From: Sphingomonadales bacterium
GTDB lineage: Bacteria > Bacteroidota > Bacteroidia > UBA7662
DNA length: 52,182 nt
Assembly (NCBI GenBank): GCA_016872215.1
Contig: VHAX01000013.1
Coordinates: forward strand, 1-52,182
Direction of reading: 5' to 3'
Shown: positions 25,001 to 33,015 of the stretch, piece by piece
Layout: each line of letters opens with the position of its first letter
Numbering within the stretch: the stretch's first letter is position 1
The notes under the pieces: model-generated
What the model saw: the letters and a program-made list of their open reading frames with translations, nothing else
Databases searched by the model: none
What the model was told of the DNA's origin: nothing
Position numbers and translations under genes: made by a program

Positions 25001-25447
25001 ATGCATACACCCAACCGAATATTGAAATACCCCCTCTTGTCGCTGATGCCCACGGCCTTGTTTTTTTGGACGACACCCTCCCCCGTCCTGGGCGTCGGGT
25101 ATGATACACCCGGTCTGCATGCTTCGGCGGGCGTGATGAATGGAGGTGCGCAAAAGCCGCCTAAGAAGAAGGAGATCCGGTTTTTGGTGAAAGGTAACTG
25201 TGGACAATGTGAGCAGCGGATTTTGGAAGCACTCGACCAGAGAGGGATTATTGCCGCGGGATGGGACCGCAACCAGCAGGAGGCCTGGGTGGTGTTTAAG
25301 CCATCGCTGGTGAGCGAAGAGCAGATTCACGACTACATCGCGGCTGCCGGCCACGACACCGCGCTGAAGAAGGCCAATTCGGAGGTCTACAAGCGTCTAC
25401 CCCAGTGCTGTTTATACCGAGACGGCCTGAATGTACATGATGATTAG
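25001..25447 (+). CDS. Heavy-metal-associated (HMA) domain protein, exported
   Basis: The protein has 148 residues. An N-terminal hydrophobic segment (YPLLSLMPTALFFW) may be a signal peptide. Residues 57-122 form an HMA domain: the metal-binding motif GNCGQC (Cys67, Cys70), a beta-alpha-beta run, and AAAGHDT (His118). The C-terminal EVYKRLPQCCLYRD carries an extra Cys pair (136-137), typical of a Bacteroidota HMA subgroup. The likely role is periplasmic copper or other soft-metal binding. A TonB receptor with a Cys pair lies 1.7 kb downstream, and similar proteins are often associated with such receptors (inference). Confidence 0.85.
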   Translation: MHTPNRILKYPLLSLMPTALFFWTTPSPVLGVGYDTPGLHASAGVMNGGAQKPPKKKEIRFLVKGNCGQCEQRILEALDQRGIIAAGWDRNQQEAWVVFKPSLVSEEQIHDYIAAAGHDTALKKANSEVYKRLPQCCLYRDGLNVHDD

Positions 25448-25802
25448 CGGGGGTATGGTCGAGTTGGGCTATGACGGCCTGCTGGTTCCACCAATATCTT
25501 TGAAAAAGCCGAAAGGAGTTGATTGTGCTTTGTGGGGCGTATAATAATTTAGAAAACATAAAGCTCAATGAGCTTAAAGAGGCGATTTGGGTGTGTAAGC
25601 GAGGGGGTGCCTGGTGGATAACAAGTCATAGGCAAGGAATGCATACATTACAGACAAACGAGAGAGCCGCCCAAGGATGATCCGGATGGTTCTTTATAAT
25701 ATTTTTGTATAATTGACAAAAAAAGTGGAGACCAGAACCCACTCAAAAAAACGGGGCGTAATCCGAAAAGCCTTATGAGTAGGAAAAATAAATTTATCCA
25801 CA
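25448..25802. other. Intergenic region, 355 bp
   Basis: No convincing gene is seen. The first 100 bp could encode a 36-residue peptide from the ATG at 25440, which I do not support. AAGCTCAATGAGCTT (25561-25575) is a small perfect hairpin without a T-run. TATTTTTG at 25700-25707 is a possible -7 box about 95 bp before the next gene. The last 9 bases form an exact DnaA box (25794-25802). Confidence 0.6.
25794..25802 (+). promoter_or_regulatory. Exact DnaA box abutting a start codon
   Basis: TTATCCACA ends at the base before the ATG at 25803. It is identical to the best box in the oriC candidate 4 kb away. A DnaA bound here would cover the start of the membrane-protein gene. A single box can occur by chance. 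Confidence 0.4.
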
Positions 25803-26573
25803 ATGGAAAAAAATTTACCCTTTGTATCCTTGTCTTTAGCTGATAATGGGTACAACAAACTGGTTATTCCTTTTTTAGGAAAACTTGATGGAGGAAGTGT
25901 TTTTAAAAACATTATTACTCTTTTGCTTTCTGTATTAGCAGTTGCGCTTTTGCTGGGCGGGATTTATCTGAGCGTTGATGGTTTATTTGGAGATGATTGC
26001 TTTATTCAAAGTCACATTTCAGGCGAGGGGCTAAGCGGGGGCAAAAAAGCCGGTGCTGTTGTTGGTCTAATCGTTGGGTTTGCAACAAGCATTTTAGCCG
26101 CCTGGTCGGCATTTAGTATTTTAAAAAAGCGCACAGAACAAATGAAAACCATCGAATATGACGGCCTATTATCCTTTGTTTTTGTAAAAGCTTCACCAAG
26201 ATTAATTTTGGTTACAGGAGAGCTGCTGTTTGTTCTATATTTATACATGGGAATTCTTCAAATTATTGCGGCCTTAGTGGGTTCATCTGTATACGCGCCC
26301 CTACTCGGATACACTGCATCAGTACTGAGTGTTTTTCCCGGAATGGAATATTTTTCCGAATCAATTCCTCAACAAATTGTTGGTGATTATGATAATTTTG
26401 GGCAACATATTAAAATAGGAATTATGAGCACGGCGTTGTCTTTTCTTTTGCTAATCATATTCTATATATATAAAGAAATCTATAACTACATTATGAAATT
26501 AGCAACAAATCTTATTTCATTTTTACCAAAATTTGCAATTCCTATTGCAATAAGAAAGAGAAACGAAAATTAA
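25803..26573 (+). CDS. Orphan membrane protein
   Basis: The protein has 256 residues. I do not recognise a family. Hydrophobic segments lie near 36-60 (ITLLLSVLAVALLLGGIYL), 82-105, 135-170 and 205-225, giving four or five transmembrane helices. Gly-rich GEGLSGGKKAGAVVG lies between the first two. The C-terminus is basic. The gene is much more AT-rich than its neighbours and stands alone between a DnaA box and a strong terminator, so it may be acquired DNA. Confidence 0.65.
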   Translation: MEKNLPFVSLSLADNGYNKLVIPFLGKLDGGSVFKNIITLLLSVLAVALLLGGIYLSVDGLFGDDCFIQSHISGEGLSGGKKAGAVVGLIVGFATSILAAWSAFSILKKRTEQMKTIEYDGLLSFVFVKASPRLILVTGELLFVLYLYMGILQIIAALVGSSVYAPLLGYTASVLSVFPGMEYFSESIPQQIVGDYDNFGQHIKIGIMSTALSFLLLIIFYIYKEIYNYIMKLATNLISFLPKFAIPIAIRKRNEN

Positions 26574-26586
26574 ATACCAAAACCAG

Positions 26587-26631
26587 CCCATAACCGCCCC
26601 TCCCTGCCAATGGGGCGGTTGTGGGTTATTT
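26587..26631 (+). terminator. Rho-independent terminator
   Basis: CCCATAACCGCCCC (26587-26600) pairs with GGGGCGGTTGTGGG (26612-26625) around an 11-nt loop; the stem is nearly perfect and GC-rich. TTATTTT follows. It lies 14 bp after the membrane-protein stop codon. Confidence 0.85.
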
Positions 26632-27130
26632 TAACGTTTGCAAGGCCAATAAACTTTTGTACAAATCTGACAGATTAGGGCCTATAATCTACGAGTAGCT
26701 ATTGAGCGCCATGCTTTCTTGACTTCAGGTTGCCTTTCCAAAAAAGGATTTAAATTTCTGTTGTCTATTTCGGTCTGACCATGACGGCGATTTCGGTCAA
26801 ACACCCCCGCTTTGAAAGATGCATATATGTAATATGACGTGCAAAGGACAGGGTGTAATATAGGATAGGGGAATTGGGGAGTACTACACAGAGCCGGTTC
26901 ACTTGAAACTGACCCGCCTTTAGTAGTGGGGTTGGAAGCACGACCAGCCGAGTATACCAGTGTAATTGCCCCCATTTAGGTAAAACGACCCCAGTTCCGG
27001 GCAAATTACCCCCCATTCCGGTAAACTAACATCCTTGGATTGGTATCGGTTTGAAACGGAATTATCAGCCGGCCTTGCAGCACCTTAAAATGGCGGAAAA
27101 GCAAATGTCTCGAAGGGCAATAAACTGACG
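26626..27130. other. Gene-free region with repeats, possible insertion-sequence end
   Basis: No gene is supported here. Three direct repeats with an exact 20-bp period start at 26968, 26988 and 27008 (core CCCCATTCCGGTAAA with variation). Two copies of ATTTCGGTC lie at 26768-26776 and 26790-26798. Arrays of short direct repeats with an ATTYCGG core at an element edge are typical of IS21-family ends, where transposase binds. No istA or istB frame and no target duplication is visible, so at most a degraded end remains. Confidence 0.4.
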
Positions 27131-27136
27131 ACTCTG

Positions 27137-27144
27137 TATTTTTG
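27137..27144 (+). promoter_or_regulatory. -7 box of TonB receptor gene
   Basis: TATTTTTG matches TAnnTTTG and ends 8 nt before the ATG at 27153, so the mRNA would have almost no leader. No convincing -33 element is seen. Confidence 0.4.
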
Positions 27145-27152
27145 GGTTGTAT

Positions 27153-29537
27153 ATGCACCAAAGATCTAAAATAACGGGGCGATGGAAGCACAAGAGGCGG
27201 TTTCGTTGGCCATTTTTGAGCCGCCGACGCGTTTCGTTGATGCCGGTTTTGCTCTTGCTCATCAACATAAGCGCTTATACCGAATCGAGTGGTCAATCCA
27301 GTCCCGCCCCCGATACTCTCAAAGGCGTGGTGGTGGAACAAAATGCGCAAGGGCGCTTTCAGCCGCTTCCTATGGCGCATGTCTATTGGCTGGGTACGCT
27401 GCGGGGCACCATCACCAATGCCCAGGGACTATTCATACTACCGGCTCATCCCGAAACGCGACAACTTGTGGTGCGCTACACCGGGTATGAGCCGGACACC
27501 CTCTTCATCCGGGAATTCCGCAACACCCAGGTGGTGTTGCGCACGCAGGAACGATTCGGATTGGTGGAGGTGACCGAACAAAGGGCCACCTCGTTCATAT
27601 CGCGCGCCGAGGCACGCAACGCCCGCGTGATCACCGAGGGCGAACTCTTCAAGGCAGCTTGTTGTAACCTCTCAGAAAGTTTTGAAACAAATCCATCGGT
27701 GGAAGTGACCTACACCGACGCCGCTTCGGGAGTGAAACAAATCCAAATGCTCGGTTTGTCGGGCGCCTACGTGCAGCTGCTTAGGGAAAATCTACCAGGG
27801 ATAAGGGGCCTGGCCACACATTACGGACTGGCCCTGCTGCCAGGTTCGTGGATCGACGAGATGCAGCTCACCCAGGGCCCCGGATCGGTGGTGAACGGCT
27901 ATGAAAGCCTGACCGGACAAATCAATCTGGAGGTTAAAAAGCCCGACTATCCGGGGCGGGTGATGCTCAACGCATACCAAAACCAGATGGGGCGATCGGA
28001 GGCGAATATTGTTGTGACGCAGCCCTTATCACCCCATTGGAGTAGCATCCTGCTCCTGCACGCCAACCACATGGAAGGCACCCCTGATATTAATAAAGAT
28101 GGATTCGTGGACCTGCCGGCGGGGCGGCAATTTAACGGACTTCTCCGCCTGCACTATAAGAATGGGGTAGGATTAACCGGACAACTGGCCATCAGAGGCG
28201 TTGACGACCGGCGCCGGGGCGGACAAGTGAATTACCAGCACGAACGGGCGCGCGATGAGCAACCAGGGGTTTACGGATTGCAAACCGGTATCGGGCAACA
28301 AGAGGCCTTCGGAAAACTGGGCTATGTGTTTCCCGCGCACAAATACCGATCTACGGGCTTGCTGTGGAGTGCGTCGGCCACGCAGCTCGACAGCCGTTTT
28401 GGGCAGCGCGATTACTACGGCGAGCAGCACACGCGCAGCGCCCAGTTCATCTATCAGGATATTTTGGGCGACACCCGTAACCGTTACAGGGCTGGTGTGA
28501 GTTGGCTCGACGACCGCTATTCGGAATGGGTCGACACCCTCGCCATTTCATATCCCGTGATACCCTTGCCCGGCGACTCCTCTCGCCTCGATTTTGCACG
28601 CCATGAGCGTGTACCGGGGGTCTTTACCGAGATAACCCTGGAGCGGGGTAAGCATCTTTGGGTGTTGGGACTGCGCTACGACCGCCACAATCTATACGGC
28701 GGGCAATGGTGTCCGCGTTTGAACTGGAAGTGGGATCTGAATGAGGGCGATCAGCTGCGGTTTTCTGCCGGGAGGGGATTTCGGGTGGCTTCGGTACTGG
28801 CCGAGCAGCAGGGTGGGCTGGTGAGTGGCCGACGTCTGATTATCGACAGACAAAAAGAACGTGGTGCCTGGGGGCTTGAAGCGGAACGGGCCTGGCATAT
28901 GGGCCTCCACGGCAACCACGATTTCCGCTTTCGCTTTCGATCGGCGCGTGTATCGATGGATCTTCAGCAGACGTGGTTTATGGGGCAAGTGGTGGCTGAT
29001 TACGACGAATCGCCCAAGGAACTTCATCTTTATTCTCTCGATGGCATATCGTACAGCCGCAGTGCACAACTGGAGGTGGAGGTTCAGCCGCGCAAACGCA
29101 TGGAGCTCAGGTTGGCTTACCGACTGCAGGATGTTCAAACGGATTACCGGGTTGGTAGACTCAGCCGGCCTCTGGTGCCCAAAAGCCGGGGTCTGATCAA
29201 CCTGTCATGGAAATCCAAAAACCGTTGGGATTTCGATTTTACCCTACACACATTTGGAAGTAAGCGGTTGCCCTCTACGATGAGCAATCCCGATTCGTTT
29301 AGTATGCGGCCGGAATCGCCAGTGTATGCGGTGGGCTTTTTTCAGGTCACCAAGAACTTCGATCGCTCGTCGTTCTACCTCGGCATAGAGAATCTGACCG
29401 ATTTCCGCCAAACCGATCTGATAGTCTCGGCTAAGCATCCCTTCTCCCCTTATTTCGACGCTTCCCTCGTTTGGGGCCCGGCGATTGAGCGGATGGTGTA
29501 TGTGGGATGGCGCTGGCGCCTTGTGCCGGCTATGTGA
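27153..29537 (+). CDS. TonB-dependent outer-membrane receptor
   Basis: The protein has 794 residues from the ATG at 27153. After a basic stretch and a signal sequence (MPVLLLLINISAYTESSGQ) comes a carboxypeptidase-regulatory-like domain (55-130), then the plug (about 160-265, QGPGSVVNGYESLTGQINLEV) and a beta-barrel to the end. The plug carries AACCNLSESFETNPSVEV with Cys170-Cys171. This subgroup is common in Bacteroidota, often near HMA proteins, which suggests metal (perhaps copper) uptake, but the ligand is not shown. It has no SusD partner, so a polysaccharide role is unlikely. Confidence 0.93.
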   Translation: MHQRSKITGRWKHKRRFRWPFLSRRRVSLMPVLLLLINISAYTESSGQSSPAPDTLKGVVVEQNAQGRFQPLPMAHVYWLGTLRGTITNAQGLFILPAHPETRQLVVRYTGYEPDTLFIREFRNTQVVLRTQERFGLVEVTEQRATSFISRAEARNARVITEGELFKAACCNLSESFETNPSVEVTYTDAASGVKQIQMLGLSGAYVQLLRENLPGIRGLATHYGLALLPGSWIDEMQLTQGPGSVVNGYESLTGQINLEVKKPDYPGRVMLNAYQNQMGRSEANIVVTQPLSPHWSSILLLHANHMEGTPDINKDGFVDLPAGRQFNGLLRLHYKNGVGLTGQLAIRGVDDRRRGGQVNYQHERARDEQPGVYGLQTGIGQQEAFGKLGYVFPAHKYRSTGLLWSASATQLDSRFGQRDYYGEQHTRSAQFIYQDILGDTRNRYRAGVSWLDDRYSEWVDTLAISYPVIPLPGDSSRLDFARHERVPGVFTEITLERGKHLWVLGLRYDRHNLYGGQWCPRLNWKWDLNEGDQLRFSAGRGFRVASVLAEQQGGLVSGRRLIIDRQKERGAWGLEAERAWHMGLHGNHDFRFRFRSARVSMDLQQTWFMGQVVADYDESPKELHLYSLDGISYSRSAQLEVEVQPRKRMELRLAYRLQDVQTDYRVGRLSRPLVPKSRGLINLSWKSKNRWDFDFTLHTFGSKRLPSTMSNPDSFSMRPESPVYAVGFFQVTKNFDRSSFYLGIENLTDFRQTDLIVSAKHPFSPYFDASLVWGPAIERMVYVGWRWRLVPAM

Positions 29538-29602
29538 GCCTGTTTTGGTTATTTGGATGTTTATTTAAATTCGCCAAACAAGGACAATACTCCCCTTTTG
29601 CC

Positions 29603-29830
29603 ATGGAAGCACATGATTTGCACCACGAATTCCCCATGCACTACGAGAGAATTCACGACTTAAAAATGAACGAAAGCCATTTTAGGCACTTGTTCGACCA
29701 ATACCATGAGGTGAACAAAGAGATTCAACGAATCGAACAGTCCGGGGTTTTTACAGACGATGTATTGAACGGGTTTCGACACCGGCGCAGCCAGCTCAAG
29801 GACGGGCTATTCGCTATGCTGACGGCATAA
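29603..29830 (+). CDS. YdcH/DUF465 family small protein
   Basis: The protein has 75 residues from the ATG at 29603; the longer frame overlaps the receptor gene. The text HDLHHEFPMHYERIHDLK, then SHFRHLFDQYHEVNKEIQRIE and a final RRSQLKDGLFAML, matches the DUF465 (YdcH) two-helix coiled-coil family. Members are small cytoplasmic proteins of unknown role. It lies 65 nt after the receptor stop and 25 nt before the FAH-family gene. Confidence 0.85.
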   Translation: MEAHDLHHEFPMHYERIHDLKMNESHFRHLFDQYHEVNKEIQRIEQSGVFTDDVLNGFRHRRSQLKDGLFAMLTA

Positions 29831-29855
29831 GCCGAGCATCCTTATTTTTACGGCC

Positions 29856-30467
29856 GTGAAAATCATTTGCATTGGTCGTAATTATGCGGAACACGCCCGC
29901 GAGCTCAATAATGAGGTGCCCGCTGAGCCCATTGTGTTTATGAAACCGGAAAGCGCCCTCATTCGCGATGGCAAGCCGTTTTTCCTGCCTGATCACCCGA
30001 GAGATGTGCACCATGAACTGGAAATTGTTTTGCGTGTTGGCCGCAACGGCAAGCACATTGCTGAGCGTTTTGCATCAACGTACATCGACCGAATAGGTTT
30101 GGGCATCGATTTCACCGCTCGAACGCTGCAATCTGAACTGAAGAGCCGCGGCCTTCCCTGGGAACTCGCCAAGGGCTTCGACGGTTCAGCCATTTTGGGT
30201 GATTGGTTAACACCCGAAGAGCTGGGATGGCCACGGTTGCTGTCGCTCAGGCTTGAGGTGAACGGGGAAATCCGGCAGTCGGGCGACACAGGTCAACTGC
30301 TTTTTTCGTTCGAACGAATCATTAGTTTTGTGTCACGCTACTTCACCCTGAAGACGGGGGATCTGATTTATACTGGTACCCCAGCGGGAGTAGGTCCGGT
30401 ACAAAGGGGCGATCGGCTCCAGGGCTACCTGAACGAACGGCTCATGCTTCAGTGCAAAGTCTGCTAG
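29856..30467 (+). CDS. Fumarylacetoacetate hydrolase family protein (FAHD1/YcgM-like)
   Basis: The protein has 203 residues with a GTG start at 29856. MKIICIGRNYAEHARELNNEVP and PIVFMKPESALI are the start of the FAHD1/YcgM branch. The metal ligands lie in HHELEIVL, and the C-terminal YTGTPAGVGPVQRGDRL closes the active site. Members decarboxylate oxaloacetate or hydrolyse acylpyruvates. The exact substrate here is unknown. Length is normal for the branch. It converges with a crotonase gene. Confidence 0.9.
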   Translation: MKIICIGRNYAEHARELNNEVPAEPIVFMKPESALIRDGKPFFLPDHPRDVHHELEIVLRVGRNGKHIAERFASTYIDRIGLGIDFTARTLQSELKSRGLPWELAKGFDGSAILGDWLTPEELGWPRLLSLRLEVNGEIRQSGDTGQLLFSFERIISFVSRYFTLKTGDLIYTGTPAGVGPVQRGDRLQGYLNERLMLQCKVC

Positions 30468-30520
30468 CCCAATAGATTCGAGAAACCGAAATAATCAGGT
30501 GAGCGCATGCAGCGTAGCGA

Positions 30521-31303
30521 CTATAATCCCTTAAAGTTGGGTTTGCGCTTTTCGTTGAAGGCTTGAACCCCTTCTGCATAATCAGCGCTGCTTCCGGCAA
30601 TTTTCTGACATTGGGCTTCGTATTCAAGCATGGTATCGAGGTCGGAGTGAAAGCTTTTGTTCAGCATTTTCTTCATGAGTGCGATGGCTTTGGTGGGCGC
30701 TGATTTATAGTAGTCGGTGTAGGCCTCTACCGCCGAGTCGAGCTCATCGGCCGGAACTGAGCGGTTGATCATGCCCCAAGAGGCCGCTTCGGGTGCGGAA
30801 ACGCGGTTACCCATAGTGCTGAGTTCAAAGGCACGGGCCGAACCTACCAATCGGGGTAAGAAATACGACGAACCGGAATCCAGTACCAGTCCCACATTCA
30901 CAAATACCTCTATGAAAACAGCCGTTTCTACGGCCACAACGAGATCGCAGGCCAGGACTAGTGAACAACCCGCGCCGGCCGCCACCCCATTTACCCGGCC
31001 GATGACCGGCACAGGCAGGTTGCGCAAGGCGCGGATGATCGGGTTGTAGCGCAGGTAGAGCGACTCCGACAAATCCCGTTTTTCGGTCCCGCCGGAGATG
31101 GCCTTCAGGTCCTGACCCGAGCAAAAGGCCTTGCCGGCGCCGGTCAATACCAAAACGCGCACATCCTTGTTGCGAGCCGTTTGCTTTAGTGCATCCTGCA
31201 ATTCATAGCTCATTTCGTTGTTGAAGGCGTTGAATACATCAGGTCGGTTGAGGACGATGCGGGCAACGCTGTCTTCTACGGTATACAGGAGGTGGGTATA
31301 CAT
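30521..31303 (-). CDS. Enoyl-CoA hydratase/isomerase, PaaG-type
   Basis: The protein has 260 residues and a crotonase fold. The oxyanion-hole segments are AFCSGQDLKA (59-68) and NGVAAGAGCSLVLACD (105-120). The first crotonase Glu is absent (Ser114), while Asp142 in LVLDSGSSYFLPRLVG is the acid/base of PaaG-type isomerases. That fits ring-1,2-epoxyphenylacetyl-CoA isomerase or a delta3-delta2-enoyl-CoA isomerase better than a plain hydratase. No other paa genes are in the window, so a fatty-acid isomerase role is equally likely. Confidence 0.85.
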   Translation of the reverse strand: MYTHLLYTVEDSVARIVLNRPDVFNAFNNEMSYELQDALKQTARNKDVRVLVLTGAGKAFCSGQDLKAISGGTEKRDLSESLYLRYNPIIRALRNLPVPVIGRVNGVAAGAGCSLVLACDLVVAVETAVFIEVFVNVGLVLDSGSSYFLPRLVGSARAFELSTMGNRVSAPEAASWGMINRSVPADELDSAVEAYTDYYKSAPTKAIALMKKMLNKSFHSDLDTMLEYEAQCQKIAGSSADYAEGVQAFNEKRKPNFKGL

Positions 31304-31345
31304 AACAGGAATCTAGGTTAAGTGGACGAGTTTTGGGTGATTTAT

Positions 31346-31505
31346 AGTTCTTTTCGTAAACAAGAAGTGAGTTGGGTATCAGAGTTCTTTTTTTGCAGAT
31401 GCGCAGTGGTCAGGTATTAAAGTTCTTTTCGTAAACAAGAAGTGAGTTGGGTATCAGAGTTCTTTTTTTTGCAGATGCGCAGTGGTCAGGTATTAAAGTT
31501 CTTTT
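31346..31505. repeat. 75/76-bp tandem repeat after rpoN
   Basis: AGTTCTTTTCGTAAACAAG starts at 31346 and again at 31421, and AGTTCTTTTC a third time at 31497. The first two units are 75 and 76 bp and differ essentially in the length of one T-run (7 versus 8). The third, partial copy is the real end of rpoN (minus strand codons for KEL and the stop). So the last bases of rpoN and its downstream DNA have been duplicated. Confidence 0.92.
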
Positions 31506-32962
31506 CTAAGACGGGCAACGGGCAGGTTCATGGCTTCGCGGTATTTGGCAATGGTTCTACGGGCAATGTTATAGCCCCGCTCGTTCAGGATTTCGGAGAG
31601 CTTCTCGTCCGACAAAGGCTGGTCTTTGGATTCCCCGGCAATGAGCTCACTAAGAATTTCTTTTACCTCGATGCTTGATGCTTCCTCACCGCTGTCGGTC
31701 ATGATGCCTTCCGAGAAAAAGCGTTTGAGCAAGAATGTGCCGTATTCAGTCTGCACGTATTTGCTGTTGGCTACCCTCGAAATGGTGCTGATGTCGAGCC
31801 CCACACGGTCGGCCACGTCTTTGAGGATCATCGGCCGGATTCGGGTGAAATCGCCCGTCCTAAAAAAGGCATCCTGCAGCTCCACGATCACCTCCATGCT
31901 GCTGAGTAGTGTGTGCTGCCGCTGTTTGATGGCGTCGATAAACCAGCGGGCAGAGTCGATTTTTTGTTTCACAAAGGCAACCGCCTCGCGCATGTTCTTG
32001 TCTTTTTTGGTCGATTTCTCATAGTCGCGGAACATATCTTTGTACTGACTGCTTACCCGCAGTTCGGGGGCATTTCGGGCGTTAAGGCGCACCACCAGAC
32101 GGCCTTCCTCGTAGGTTACTACGAAATCGGGGATTACCTGCTGGGTTTTGTCACTCGTAGGTTTGGCATTGCCGGGGCGGGGGTTGAGGTGCAGGATTAC
32201 CCGATGCGCGCGTCGAAGATGTTCGTCACTGAGTTCCAGTCCCCGGGCGATTTTGTCGTAGTGCTTGCGTGTGTATTCGTCGAAGTAGCGCCCCAGAATG
32301 GCCCGGGCGTGTTCTACGGCCTCTTTGGCGGGCAGCCGTTCGAGTTGTAGGAGCAGGCATTCACGCAGGTCGCGGGCGCCAATACCGGCGGGGTCGAATT
32401 GTTGGATGCGGCGGAGCATCGACTCTACTTCTTCGTCGGCCACCATCAGATTGTGGGAGAAGGCGAGGTCGTCGGCTACGGAGGTCACCGCTCTGCGCAG
32501 GTATCCGTCGTGGTCGAGGCTTCCGATGATTTGCTGACCGATCAACTGTTCGGTCTCGCTCAGTGTGAGGAGTCGGAGTTGCTCCACGAGGTCATCGTGG
32601 AAGCTGTCCTCCACCCGAATGGGGATGGTGCGGTCGTCGTCGTCATCGCAATAGTTGTTGTCAGCTAGCCGGTAATCGGGAGTGTCATCATCTTCGATGT
32701 AGTCAGACAGGTCCTCATTGGCAGGGTCGTCCCCCTCTTCCGCTTCCCCCGAAGCACCCGGACTTTGCTCGTCGAGATCGGAGTAGACATCTTCCTGCTT
32801 TTCATCCTCCCAGTCAGCCTCCTCGAGCGCGGGATTGTCCTCGAGTTCTTCTTTTATCCTTTGTTCAAGCAGGGAGGACGGCACCTGGAGCAGTTTTACG
32901 AACTGTATTTGCTGTGGCGATAGTCGCGCCAATAGTTTTTGTCGGAGTCCCTGTCGCAGCAT
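31493..32962 (-). CDS. rpoN: RNA polymerase sigma-54 factor
   Basis: The protein has 489 residues from the ATG at 32962; a TTG 21 nt upstream lies inside the promoter palindrome and is rejected. Region I is Gln/Leu-rich (LRQGLRQKLLARLSPQQIQFVKLL), region II is very acidic (about 60-130), and the RpoN box ARRTIAKYRE stands near residue 467. Sigma-54 needs an AAA+ activator, none of which is in the window. It is divergent from asnS with start codons only 53 bp apart. Its 3' end is copied in a tandem repeat. Confidence 0.97.
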   Translation of the reverse strand: MLRQGLRQKLLARLSPQQIQFVKLLQVPSSLLEQRIKEELEDNPALEEADWEDEKQEDVYSDLDEQSPGASGEAEEGDDPANEDLSDYIEDDDTPDYRLADNNYCDDDDDRTIPIRVEDSFHDDLVEQLRLLTLSETEQLIGQQIIGSLDHDGYLRRAVTSVADDLAFSHNLMVADEEVESMLRRIQQFDPAGIGARDLRECLLLQLERLPAKEAVEHARAILGRYFDEYTRKHYDKIARGLELSDEHLRRAHRVILHLNPRPGNAKPTSDKTQQVIPDFVVTYEEGRLVVRLNARNAPELRVSSQYKDMFRDYEKSTKKDKNMREAVAFVKQKIDSARWFIDAIKQRQHTLLSSMEVIVELQDAFFRTGDFTRIRPMILKDVADRVGLDISTISRVANSKYVQTEYGTFLLKRFFSEGIMTDSGEEASSIEVKEILSELIAGESKDQPLSDEKLSEILNERGYNIARRTIAKYREAMNLPVARLRKEL

Positions 32963-32980
32963 GATTTCGGTGTGGAATGC

Positions 32981-32998
32981 CAAAAATAGCTATTTTTG
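32981..32998. promoter_or_regulatory. Palindromic divergent promoter rpoN/asnS
   Basis: CAAAAATAGCTATTTTTG is a perfect 18-bp palindrome. Each half is a TAnnTTTG -7 box: TATTTTTG on the plus strand (32991-32998) for asnS and on the minus strand (32988-32981) for rpoN. Start codons lie 17 nt (asnS, 33016) and 18 nt (rpoN, 32962) beyond the boxes, so both leaders are short. Polymerases could not use both sides at once. Confidence 0.65.
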
Positions 32999-33015
32999 AG
33001 CCCAAACGTGAAAAA

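Noticed and set aside
24959-25354. Upstream extension of the EamA transporter
   Set aside because: It would overlap the divergent HMA gene entirely and lacks membrane character; the ATG at 24958 gives a normal EamA start.
25440-25550. 36-codon peptide after the HMA gene
   Set aside because: It overlaps the HMA stop region, has no recognisable features and no ribosome-binding or promoter evidence.
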